Assembly: GCF_943734655.1 (NCBI RefSeq)
Contig: NC_071354.1
Coordinates: forward strand, 136,572,642 to 136,636,641
DNA: 64,000 nucleotides
From: Sabethes cyaneus
Taxonomy: Eukaryota; Arthropoda; Insecta; Diptera; Culicidae
Direction: 5' to 3'
Positions 10,740 to 22,068 of the stretch are shown here, in pieces. Each line of letters begins with the position of its first letter. Position 1 is the stretch's first letter. Below the pieces are notes generated by a model that saw only the letters and a list, made by a program, of their open reading frames with translations, was not told where the DNA came from and ran no database searches. Both the position numbers and the translations under genes were made by a program.

Positions 10740-13702
10740 CTTTGCTGTGTGTTATAATAGATTTTAAAGAAACGACATATTACAAGACGTGCTTTTTTTG
10801 GTTGAAACCCATTTTTATTTATTAGAGTATAGTAGCATATTTCCATGTGTATAAAGTGCGTTTTAGAGTTTTCATCAAATAATTGTTGTTTTATGTTGTA
10901 AATTTTAAAATATTTCTTAAAAAATTATTCTTCTATGGTAACTATTTGCAATTATTCAACTATGTTCCATTGTAGTGTTCTAGGTATAATTTGCATTATT
11001 CTTTCCTCTTCATGTATATATTCATCGATATTAATGAAAATGTTGTACTTTCGTGTTGTTTTTAATATATTTTATTATCTACGCTATTGTGTATATTTGA
11101 TCTAAATTGTGAATTCGGTGTGTATATTTTCGTCGAACACATTTTGGCGTTTCAAAAGTAGAAGCCATTCTTACACTAAAGAGAAAAATAAAAATAAAAA
11201 GATTTTTCATACTATACGTATATTAGTGAAATTAATAGCACAATTAAGTGAATTATAGTTTTTTCCAAGCAGGAACTTTCATCCAGGTCAGACCGAATAT
11301 CTATTTTGCTTGTTTTCTGTTGAGTTTATCATAAACTATGGATTACAGTTGCACTCCTCTCTTCTTTGGGTAAATTTATTTCGGTGAGGATTCGGATTAG
11401 TTTATCAACTTGTTATAGAGCTTTACGAAAAGTACTAAATATCCAACCGTAAAATAATAGTTCGCGCTTATTTAACTTTAGTATTGCTCCATATTTGCAC
11501 GCTGTTTTGTCGATGATTTATTCTGCTCTAATCGAATCTAGTTACATTTTACGAACACAATAAATTTGATGCTAGACAATTTGGAGATTTTTTCATTTTC
11601 TTTGTATCATCCGTTTACATCCTCAGTCGAACTTCTCAGTCTTACTGGTTTCGATCAGTCAACTTAAAATTAAATTTTCGATTTTTTCATTCTCATTAAT
11701 ATATCAGTTATTTTTTTTTAGCCGTCCATAAGAGCGAAAATTTTACGTTCTGCTGTTATGTTAACATTCATTACATATCTAAATTGCATTTCAATTGCAT
11801 TTTGAATCTACTGCATCCAATCTAAATTATCCAATCAAATGGTAGAAATAATTTTGATCTTATATTTAAACAAAATTTCACGCACTTATCCGTTTGTTTA
11901 CTGAATTGGCTTCGGCTAGAATCAAACTAATTTATACTATTTTGGAATTTTAAAAAGCACATCAAAGCACGGGAACACATACATTTCGCTTCAACATGTC
12001 GAATGGTGGTTATCAATGTTTATGCGCTAAGTATAATTTACACTAAAGTATATTTTGTATTATTTTTTAAATAATATTCAGTAAAGTGGAAATCGCAGAT
12101 CTGGCTGTTCCAGAGCCAATGTGTTAATTTGATTAAATTACGGTACTCGAACGAAACATGATGTTATGCTAATTTTTTATGTCTGCTCGTTTGTTTCCAC
12201 TTCGCTTTTGTTTGAGATTAGTTCATTATTTTCCGCGATCCGATATATTATCAAATTGCCTTTTTTAATGCATTTCTTGTCTTTGAGATTTTATGGCAAC
12301 ACTTGCATGTTTGCTTGCATGTTTGATTTGTTCCATTTTACAGCGAATTGTATTCATCGTTATAGGTACGTTTCAAGCAGCAGTTGAATCGATTGTAAAT
12401 CGAAACATCCTTCCTTTTTTCTTTCTTTTCAAGAAAACTTTTCACCTGTTCTACTGGCACTAGCTTCACTTCCTTTTTCGCTTTCGTTTCACGTTTTTTT
12501 GTTGTTGTCAGTTTAACTTTGCTTCGCATACAGAATCACAAGTTCAGCGGCTTTTTGTTAAAAAGCGGGCTTTGCTGCTTATAATTTGCTTTTCATAATC
12601 GTTATTATCTACTGGGTGTTTTTAGAGAATGCTCCTGCATTGATAACAACAACTGTGACATTTCATTGCACCAATGAGGAATCTTCTATTGAAGTATCTT
12701 CAGTGTTACTGGATCAAAAGTAATTATACTTAAGAAAATGGATGCGACTAATGGTGTGTGTGATGTATAGGTGTGTGTGTGAATGAAAAATCAAATTAAG
12801 TCATTTTTAATGCTCTGCTTTGAATAAATTTTGACTGGGACATGTTTTAACATGCAACGGTTACATTCACAGTGTTTTACTAAGTAAATTTTTCAGCTTA
12901 AAATTAAACTAAATCACCAACCTGCTTGGCATAATACTCATAAAATTAAAAATATTGCTCACTAGCTGCAAAACATACAATTAGATGAACAGCATCCATA
13001 GTAATAGTTATGTTACAATTCATTGGATATAAAAGCGATATTTAAATGCCTGCATCATGCAAACTAGTAATTTTCTTGGAAAATATCTGATTTAAATAAC
13101 ATTATACCAATAATCGTCTTAATCTCTTAGATCTGCTATTTTTACGATGTGATGAATAAAGAAAATGGAAACAAAAACAATGTGACGGAAAACAGAAAAT
13201 TCACTCCGTTATAGGATACGATTGCAGTATTTTAAAATTAGGAGTAAGTGACGTGAACTGGCTTCTTCCTCTCTTTTCAGTCTTTTGTGCTGCAAAGTCT
13301 TCGTGGAAAACATTTTCCTAGCTTTTGGTTGCACGTCGGAAATTACTATTCCAGCTGCTAAACCATATCTATCAGTCACAACTCGTTACTTACTAACTTG
13401 TACTATGGTTTAGTCAATCATGCTCGTGTCCTTGTACTATTAGGATTACCTACCAAAACTGGTTCCTTGTCTATATCGTGATAAAAGTGTATAAAATGTG
13501 AGTGCTTGCTCAATATCACTATACTTGTGTCAAAACGCTCAGCACAAAAAATATGATTTTCATTCTGCGAGAGGTAGCAACGTTAATCCGTGTAAAATTG
13601 GTCTAGTCATTAAAAAAATTTTAAAATGGAAGCCACTTCGTTCGAAAGCGAACGCTGGCAAATAAAATAGAGAAACAGAACATAATAAACAGTTAGATTT
13701 TT
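10740..13702 (-). other. Probable wech 3' untranslated region and flank
   Basis: This AT-rich stretch directly downstream of the wech stop contains no recognisable transposon, unlike almost all other spacers here. Candidate polyadenylation signals on the minus strand include ATTAAA at about 12806 and 12267 and AATAAA at about 11070. The true 3' end cannot be chosen from sequence. A lysine-rich 63-codon minus frame at 12338-12529 has no support as a gene. Confidence 0.45.
13571..13577 (-). promoter_or_regulatory. let-7 seed match in putative wech 3' UTR
   Basis: On the minus strand the sequence reads CTACCTC, the exact complement of let-7 nucleotides 2-8. It starts 126 bases after the stop codon. 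The next upstream bases (TTG) allow G-U/A-U pairing with let-7 nucleotides 9-11, and the base opposite nucleotide 1 is T. LIN-41/TRIM71 genes, including Drosophila dappled/wech, are known let-7 targets. Whether this base run is transcribed and used here is inferred. Confidence 0.5.
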
Positions 13703-16625
13703 CTAGTAAATTTGAATAAAAGTTTTTTGTGGACTGCACTGATCACGAGCATCCGGCGAAGTTTCGACCATCACCACAAGACGGCCATCAGGTAACAAGG
13801 CAACATCACTTGGTCGATCCTTCTCATCCATGCCTATTGCAAGTAGATTATGCGATGAAGGGCGTATTTCAACCTGAAAATAAGAAAAGCAATTAAGTCA
13901 TGAAGAAGTGTAAATTGAAAGAAGTAACAAGAAAAGTGCTAATTAATTCTAAGTTACTGTTTAAGCGATTCTGCTTGCTATGGCTGTGCATTCATAATTT
14001 TTGTTCAAAAACTGAAACTAAATCGAAAACGAGACTATTTTGTATAATTCTTAAAGTAACTTTCACAAACGTTAACCTATCACATGTATCAAAGTCACAT
14101 TAATCTATTGAAAGTATTTGATTCGAAACAATAATAGAACCGATTTTCGCGACAATTAGCAACACAGAAAGATCTATTTATTGACATGCAACGCAAATTC
14201 AAGGTTGGTACAATACAATGGTTCGGAGCATGTATCGCGACAATTTACAACGTTGAAATGAAAAATAAATAAACTTACGGCCCACAAAAACTCCAGCTGT
14301 GCCGAAAAGATGAGTACTCTTTGATTTTTAGAATCTGCCACTATTACTCTGCCATCATCGTCGCAGCAAATTCCCGATGGACGACTGAATTCGTGTACTG
14401 CTGAACCTTCATGACCCTTTGTAGCGAGTGTCTGTATTTACGAAAAATATTAATTTTTTAATAATTTGTTAAATACATTTAAAAATACCTTTGTCAAAGT
14501 AGAATCTACCAAAAGTAGCCGATGATTTTCGAAATCCGATACTATAATATCTCCTTGTGGCGTGAAACAGGCACCACGTGGTGTAGTTAAGCCTTTCAAA
14601 TAACGGCTATGATTAACTCCGTCGAAGCTAAAGCGTGAAATGAATTGTCCTTCCGAGTTGAACAGTTGGATTCGATGATTTCTAGAATCCGTAACAAGTA
14701 TTTCTCCTTTTACGTTAACTGCCACATCCCACGGATACTGGAACTGGCCACATTCTTTACCATAAACACCAAATTTCAACAGGAATAGACCATTTGGAGA
14801 AAAAATTTGAACACGATGGTTATCCTTATCAACGACAATTATACGATTTTGGGCATCGGTGCAAATACCAGCAGGCAGATCGAACTGACCATTGGCGGTG
14901 CCCTTAGAACCGAACTTAAGTTTAAATGTACCGTCTGGATAATAAACTTGTACGCGATTATTTCGACGGTCAGCAACTAAGATATGCCCTTCTTTATCGA
15001 CGGCAATACCCCATGGACGTGAAACTTGGCCATCTTCATGACCGTCAAATCCGAATGTCAGGCTGGGCCCGACAGCTGGTTTAGTTGATACATGGGATGT
15101 ACAACCAGGAATACATTGTCCAAAGATTGGCATTCCTGGAATAGGACCAATCCCAATAGGTCCAGATGTTGTTCCAAGAACAGGTTTCGTTGGCGGAATT
15201 TGATCCCAAGAAGAAGATGAATTGGGGCGTTGTGCAGGCGTCGTGCTTCTAACGATGGGACGTCGAGTTAAAATATTACCACTTGGTGGTTGAATACACA
15301 TATTTGAAACATTGGAAATTGGATTGCTTCGTTGATTTACTAGCAATACTTCACCTTGCATGCGTATATCTTGAAGAAGTTCGAAATTCGGTGGGACAAA
15401 AGTGATAAACTCCTCCTTTGGTTGAAGGTTTTTGTACATGGCAGCAAATTGTTCCATCTGACTTTCACCGCTTGTAAGGGTTTTGGCTATGTCCATAGTA
15501 CTCATGTTGCCTACTGAGTCAAGAGCTTTGGATAACATATCTGATGTCTGAGCAAGACCTGCCAATGCGGTTCGCAGACCCGCCATCTGGTCGGAAAGCG
15601 AGGTAGACTTTTGTTGGCGAAACTTTTCTACCCGCTCTAACAGTGTTCGCTCGCGATCCTCGGCTGCCAAAACAAAATGACGCATTGCTTTACGAATTCT
15701 TGCCGAAGCTTCCATTGCATCTCTTTCAACTGCTTGCGAATAGGCTACAGCTCGATCAATACTAGCTTTGATATATTTAGTTCCAAGCTTTCCACTCTCC
15801 AAAATAGAAATTATTTTCTCCGATGCACCTTGTGAGATGTTGGATACTGGAATACAGGAATGATCCTTGTGATCCCATAGTGTGCATTCCTGGCAAACAA
15901 TCTTTTTGCAAGTTTCGCAAAGATAGCGTAATACTTCTCCATGCACGTCACAATGTGGCTCGTTTGCCATTGAAACACTTAGTGCTCCCGCGGTCGATCC
16001 TAGCGGCGAGATCGTGTGAATTGGGATCACACAGTGATCTTTAGCAAAATTATTTTTGCTGTGAATATGAGCGCAATCTTCACACAGTACATCATTGCAG
16101 TCCAAACAACGGCTGATTGCGTGCGTGTCACAGCGACCACATGCTACACCAGGCGTATGAGAGCTTTCATTGGAAGAATTCGTGTGAGGTGAAGTACTCG
16201 GTGTTATCTGAGTTCCTATTGCACCTAGAATATCATTGCCTGGGATGGTCCCAGTGGTAGTTCCGATCGCACCAAGCACGTTAGAAAATAGTACATTATC
16301 GGACATACTAATACTATCACGATCCAATGAAAGATTGTGACTAAAACTAGGATTGCTGCTACTACCACTAAAAATATATGTTTAAATAAGTGATAAATAC
16401 TTCTAGAAACTTCTAGCAAATTAATAAATACCTGTGTGGCACCGTTACCGGTCCTGTACTAACTTTTCCTGACGCATCCCAACGTGGTAATCCACCAAAC
16501 AGGTTCGAGAAGAATATATGGTCATTGGATTTAAAGTCAGTGTTGTTATCACTTTTTGCTGGCGCTGCGTTACCAGACGCTGGTGTTATCTGCATTGATG
16601 AAGCACCATTTGATAAAAGTGCCAT
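13703..16625 (-). CDS. wech: Wech/dappled (LIN-41/TRIM71 group) TRIM-NHL protein
   Basis: Four exons join in frame: 16432-16625 (ATG 16623-16625), 14489-16367, 14279-14431 and 13703-13873 (stop TAG 13703-13705). Every junction has GT/AG; the last two introns are phase 0. The product is 798 aa. B-box zinc-finger clusters lie at about 141-185 (CGRCDTH..CLDC..CEDC) and 204-241 (CDVH..CETC..CQEC..DHKDH), a coiled coil at about 248-380, and six NHL blades from about 500 to the end (PWGIAVDKEGHILVADRRNN is blade 1). The last blade is divergent. No RING and no obvious filamin-type domain is seen, as in Drosophila Wech, which links integrin-talin to ILK at muscle attachment sites; NHL domains of LIN-41 proteins bind RNA. 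The first exon has an AG acceptor at 16633, so a 5' UTR exon, or further coding sequence, lies upstream. Brat and Mei-P26 are excluded by closer NHL similarity to TRIM71. Confidence 0.85.
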
Positions 16626-16632
16626 AGCGGTT

Positions 16633-17756
16633 CTGAAAGACAAATAAAAACAATGAAGTCTGGAGATTTAGAGTTTCAATGGATTCCAATGCACTGTATT
16701 GAATTGAACTATATTGCCATAAACATATTCTAAATTTTTATTATAATTCAAGTTTTTGGCATAAAAAATTAATGATTTTATGATTTAATAATATGGTTTA
16801 ATGGTGTATGATTTATGATTTCTTGATTTAAGGGTTTAATTATCTAACAATTTATTGATTCAATGGATTTGCTAATGATTTAGTGAATCAACTGTGTATT
16901 CAACAAATTGAAAATTCAACAATTTAGTGCTTTAGGTAGAAATAAGTCGTCATTGATTCTGCAATTTATTGGTTTGAAACCAAAATTTAGTACATGAAAA
17001 TATATTCTCTGTATTCAGATTGGCAAGAACAACGCAGTGAACATTTCAACAACAGAGCCCCTGAGTTGGGCACAAAACTGCTTCCAAAATTGGGGTTTCC
17101 GAAAAAAAGTTAATCACTGCTTATTTCCCCTTAAAAGAGACTATAAAATTGAGTAGGTAAAAGTTAAAATACTTAAAGTTAAATATTGATATTTCCTCTA
17201 TTGCCTCATAAAACCATATTGTTATAAACAAAGCTTTTGCGAAAAAAGATCATGCGATTGTGACTTTGGTGACCTTGCTGTCCTTTGTATTATTAAACAT
17301 GAAATATTGCAGTAAACTTGACAGAAGATCAATAATACATTCAATTTACTACATCCGCTCCAAGAACAAAACAAAGGGCACTGGTACCAAACTGCATGAA
17401 TTAGAGTTCGGAACAATACACGAAAGAAGAACTAGATATGCGCAGTAGAAGAGAAAAACGAAAAAGCCAGTAAGCGAAACAGATTGCATCTCGTTTATAA
17501 TTCCTCTATGGTTGTATTATTTCATCAAATTTACCCCATCATTATTCTTTTTCCTATCGACATTAAACATCCTTTTCCTGTTATATCACATAGCATTAAC
17601 TAAGAGTCCCCTTAGAAGCTTCTAGCATTACATATCAAAAGCTGGATTGCAGTATAATGAAAAGAAATGCAATAACAATTCTATGAAAGCCGATGCAGTC
17701 TGTTGAGTGTCACTTTCCAAGATGCATTTTTGTTTTTTAACCTAAATTATGGTCAC
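16633..17756. other. wech upstream intron with a dispersed repeat at 16985-17135
   Basis: This lies beyond the splice acceptor at 16633 and is AT-rich. About 16985-17135 (with GAAAATATATTCTCTG and CTTATTTCCCCTTAAA) has a diverged copy at 47660-47805. No 5' exon could be recognised. Confidence 0.5.
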
Positions 17757-17900
17757 CAGGGATGGCACGATCACTTTGACTCAATTCACATTCATTTGAC
17801 AGTACCGTCTCAACCAAGCAAAATTTGACTAAGTTATATATAAGACGATTGAAGAACTAGTTATTATCTACAACTTTTCTGAATAAAATAAAAACTGTGA
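17757..17900. repeat. Half copy of the CAGGGATGG hAT-like MITE
   Basis: It begins with CAGGGATGG and continues with 'cactttgactcaatt' and 'atttgacagtaccgtctca', matching the left half of the complete element at 20630-21021. The right half is missing. Confidence 0.65.
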
Positions 17901-18893
17901 AATAAAGAATTATTTGAAAAAAAAAATTAATTCTTTCTCTACAATATCAAATACAATGCAAATTAACAATTCCGATGACACATACAAATAGAAATAAGGG
18001 TTATAATAAATGTTATATTCTCCCAAAGAAAAGTAATCAAAGTTTAACTAACACCATACGTTGTATTGTTGTTACATAAACAGAATGTGCTTCGTAATAA
18101 ATGTAATAGTAATAGCATAAAATAAAATCCCAAATCAGCATAAATATTGAATTCTAGATATTGGAAAATTTTGAATAAACAAAAAAAATCGATTTTTGCC
18201 TGTACATACATACATAGTTACTGATTACGTCAAGCAAAGCAAAGCTGCATTTAACTATTACGATTTACAGCTGAGAAATTTAGTGGAACACAAATTATGG
18301 ACATTTCTTAGTTCTCTTCAAACACTGCAAACCCCAAATGCCTATTTATTTTCTCTTCATTACGGACATTCGTTGAAATATGCCTTGCCGTTATATATGT
18401 ACCAACAAAGAACCATACACATTAAAATGAACTTTTCGCTGCATAGCATAACTTTGATCCTTCTCTCTACATCACATATGCAACCTTCGTGAAACTAAAT
18501 GCGGGCTTGAAGAAGCCGATAGAACAGCACTGGGAATAATGTAGGGACTGCCTCAACAATTTTATTTCCTCTTCCACGATCGGTTTATCGCAACCCACCT
18601 TTGTGGACGATATCCTGCATCGCCATGTATACTTTGAGCTTGTGTGAGTACAACAAAGTAAGAAAATAAGAATGATCTTTTCAGTATGCTGCAACACTCG
18701 AAAATATTTGTTACGGCAACATTAGAAAATTAAATTTAACCATCGAAGAATTTTAAAACAAACAGTTTTTTAATGCAGCTGTTACCTGACCTGAAACCAT
18801 GCAATATAGAACCCAGCTAGCAACAATGTATATGAAAATTATCGTAAATAACTATTAACAAATTCGGAATCGTAACTAAAGCTTAACAAAGTG
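17901..18893. other. AT-rich spacer, nothing recognised
   Basis: The 98-codon frame at 18196-18492 has no known motif. No repeat ends are visible. Confidence 0.5.
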
Positions 18894-18901
18894 CGACCAA
18901 G

Positions 18902-19031
18902 CAGGGATGGTAACTACAAAACATGCAGAAAAACTTTATTCAGCAAAATTGTAAATAATAACTACTTCTACAAATGTTCCATATACAACTTTGTTAAATT
19001 TTGCTCGTCTGAAACGATCAAACCATCCCTG
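18902..19031. mobile_element. Short hAT-like MITE, CAGGGATGG family
   Basis: It is bounded by CAGGGATGG and CCATCCCTG. The flanking 8-mers CGACCAAG (18894-18901) and CGCCCAAG (19032-19039) match at 7 of 8 positions, as expected of an aged 8-bp hAT target duplication. The interior matches part of 20630-21021. Confidence 0.75.
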
Positions 19032-19059
19032 CGCCCAAGTTGATTTTCAATCGTATATA

Positions 19060-20032
19060 AAGGGTGTCCATGGTAAAATTGCAACACACAAAATAAATTC
19101 CCAAAATTTGAGTTTTTATCCGATTGTCATCAAACTTTCAGGGCATCAAAGGAAACAAATAAACTTAGTTTTAGCGTTTTTATTTTATTAAACCTCGCCT
19201 CCGTATCCGAATACCCATAATTTGGCCTTAACCCCATCCATGAAATCTTGCACAACCTCAAAATCGATATGGTTTGCATATTTACCCATACTTCAACTGT
19301 TTCGACTACTTTAGGATGTTTCAGAAGATTCTGCTTCATAATAGCCTAGTATTTGTCGATTGGTCGCAGCACCCACCGGTGTATTTGAGGGGTTATAACC
19401 TTACGGCACGAAATCGACATTATATGCCTTATGCCACTCCGGCTCGGCCTTTGCACAATGGAATGAAGTCAAATTCTACCAGAAGATCGTAGGACAGTTG
19501 TGAGACTTCAGAAGAAGAAGAATAAATCGCTTTTGGAGACACTCTTTCAAACACACCTGTCTATGTTCATGGTACCTGGGGTCGCGAAAGGTGTACTCCG
19601 CTTTCCACATAAACAAATTACTTATAGACCAACTTCGCGTATTAGTCTTGACCTTGAAATGCGGTCAGGCATATATAAAAAAAAATGTTAACAAATTGAT
19701 CGCCAAATCAAGAATTTTTTGGCAAAGTTCGACATTTTCTGTTTTCGGAGGTTCTCTGGAAAATCAAACTTATCCTTTGCAGTAGATAGAATTTGAGATT
19801 CCCAACTTTTTACCGATGGCACGGATTCTGATTTTCGATTAACTTGTGCAGAACTTTTTCGAGCTGTTCTTTCGACGGCATTTTTCATATCTTTGCGCAC
19901 CTAATAAAAAGACACACAGAGCACAAACAATGCACTTTGAACTTTCTCCAGGCAAATTTTCAGTTGATTTTACCAAATGGTTTAAAAGTTGGAACAATTT
20001 GAATGTTTTGTAATTTTACCGTGGACACCCTT
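19060..20032 (-). mobile_element. Degraded Tc1/mariner-like element
   Basis: The termini AAGGGTGTCC...TGGTAAAATT (19060) and AATTTTACCGTGGACACCCTT (20012-20032, inverted) are each flanked by TA (19058-19059 and 20033-20034). The 973-bp length suits a decayed mariner or Tc1. Short minus-strand open pieces, such as the 70-codon frame at 19688-19900 with a basic N-terminal stretch, could be transposase remnants, but no catalytic triad could be assembled. The superfamily rests on the TA flank, size and terminal-repeat form. Confidence 0.65.
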
Positions 20033-20227
20033 TAATCTGAAATTAAATAAAAAAGAAAGCTTTCCAATTCAATTCTACTATGTAAATATATGTATACTAT
20101 CCGATAAACTTCGTATTGCCTCAAATTAAACTGTGTTGTACATAAATCCTGAATCTCGGATGACCTTTGTCACAATCTCAAGTATTGCAAGTTTCGGAGT
20201 TCGTGGGTGTTTTAATATACAAATTTT

Positions 20228-20475
20228 CCTCACAGTAAAATAGAAAACAACTCTTCCCATTGCTTAGCCTGATAAAATAAACCGGATCGCATTTAAATAT
20301 TCGCCATCATTACAAACCATTTCGCCGAATACCATTTTGCGGAACACCAATTCTTGGTTGACCATAACGCGAAATATAGAGTTTCGCAGAAAACCATTTC
20401 GCGAACAACCTGTCACGGAAAATCTTTTCGTAGAATGTACCATTTCGCTGGAGTGACCCAACTGAAGCGAAGGAA
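20228..20475 (-). repeat. Dispersed repeat shared with 4196-4515
   Basis: The left part matches 4440-4510 in inverse orientation (AACAACTCTTCCCATTGCTTAG here). 20310-20450 contains repeated 'accatttcgc'-type phrases, some forward and some inverted. Confidence 0.6.
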
Positions 20476-20629
20476 TAGAAGTCAGTAGATCTAGGAAAAT
20501 TAATAAACCTAGACAGAGGTTATCTCTACGGGGGGCTGCCCCCCGCAGCGGCCGACGCTTCTGACGGCAGGTTGCCGGCAACATTCGCGGCCTGTGTCCG
20601 TCTCGCCCTGAATCATCTAATGTTACTGT

Positions 20630-21021
20630 CAGGGATGGTTCGATCACTTTGACTCAATTTTGATTCATTTGACAGTACCGTCTCAGCAGAGCCAGATATG
20701 ACAATGTTATGTATGGGGCATTTGTAGAACTAGTTCTAATCTACAACTTTTCTGAACAAAGTTTTGCTGTATCATTTGTAATTACGGTGCTACAAGGCTA
20801 GTAACTCATCAGTGACTAAATGAACGTTCATTTAGTCACTAATAAGATACTAGCATTGTAGCACCGTAACTACAAAAGATACAGCAAAACTTTATTCAGC
20901 CAAATTATAGATAATAACCTGTTCTACAAATGTCTCATATATAACTTTGTCATATTTGACCCCGTTAAGACGGTACTGTCAAATGAATCAAAATTGAGTC
21001 AAAGTGATCGAACCATCCCTG
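20630..21021. mobile_element. Complete hAT-like fold-back MITE with 8-bp target duplication
   Basis: The element runs from CAGGGATGG to CCATCCCTG and is an almost complete palindrome, with arms of about 190 bases meeting near 20825. It is flanked on both sides by GTTACTGT (20622-20629 and 21022-21029), the 8-bp duplication typical of hAT transposition. It is non-coding and depends on a transposase from elsewhere. Confidence 0.9.
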
Positions 21022-21109
21022 GTTACTGTTGATAGCTTCTGGTGGTCTTGTTATTAACTATTGTTTTAAGAAAAAGTCTAAAATTTCTCGAGTTCGATTA
21101 GTTTTTGAG

Positions 21110-22068
21110 TTATGCAAAAAATTTTGTTTAATTTGTTTGAGAGTCCTTCTCCCCCTACCACAGGGGTGAGGGGTCCCAAACCATCATAAAAAAAATTTCC
21201 GCCTTCAATGCCAAATATGGTTCCATGGTTATGAGGATATTTGTATTTCATTTGTATAGGAGTCCCCCCCACACAATTGAAGGGGGAGGGGTCATAATTC
21301 CTCTCCTAAAGAGGGGAGGGGTTTCAATTCACCATAGAAAAAAAAATTGCCTGCAAAAACACCCACATGCTAAATTTGGTTCCATTTGCTTGATTAGTTC
21401 TGGAGTTATGAAGAAATTTGTATTTCATTTGTATGGGAGCCCCCCTCCCAAAAAGGTAAGGGGTCCTAATTAATCATAGAAAAAATTCATGCCTCCAAAA
21501 ACACCCACATGCCAAATATGGTTCCAATTGATTGATTAGTTCTCGAATTATGAGGAAATTTGTATTTCATTTGTACAGAAGCCCCTCCCCCCTCCTAAAG
21601 TGGGGAGGGGTCCAAATTCACCATAGAAAAAATTCTTGCCTGCAAAAACCTTCACATGCCAAATTTGGTCCCATTTGTTTGTTTAGTTCTCGAGTTATGA
21701 GGAAATTTGTATTTCATTTGTACGGAAGGCCCCCCTCTTAAAGGGGAGAGGAGTCATAATTCCCTTACTAAAGAGGGGAGGTGCTCAAATTACCATAGAC
21801 AAAATTCTTGTCTCCAAAAACACCCACATGCCAAATTTTATTAAATTTGCTTGATTAGTTCTCGAGTTATGCAGAAATTTGTGTTTCATTTGTATGGGAG
21901 CCCCCCCTCTTATGAGGGTCTCTAACCATCATAAGAACCTTTCCTGGCCCCAAAACCCTCTACATGCAAATTTTCACGCCAATTGAATAGTTTTCGATTT
22001 TTTAAGGAACATCCCGACAGACAGACAGATAGACAGACAGACAGAAATCCATTTTTATAAGTATAGAT
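21110..22068. repeat. Imperfect tandem units with C/G-run hairpins
   Basis: Five or six degenerate units of 140-180 bases each contain CATTTGTATGGGAG (21249, 21428, 21568, 21714 and 21887, with variants), followed by a CCCCCTC...GAGGGG block able to pair with itself, then 'cacccacatgccaaat'. The array ends in a GACA-rich run and 'atccatttttataagtatagat'. This matches a widely dispersed insect repeat layout. It is non-coding; the frames of 64-82 codons are by-products. Confidence 0.7.

Noticed and set aside
12338..12529. Lysine-rich 63-codon minus frame as a small gene
   Set aside because: Low-complexity, AT-driven and within the likely wech 3' flank; no support.
14450..16327. wech as a 625-residue single-exon protein, or as brat
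   Set aside because: The frame begins with TTG and runs into an intron; GT/AG junctions extend it at both ends. NHL blades resemble TRIM71/LIN-41 rather than Brat.
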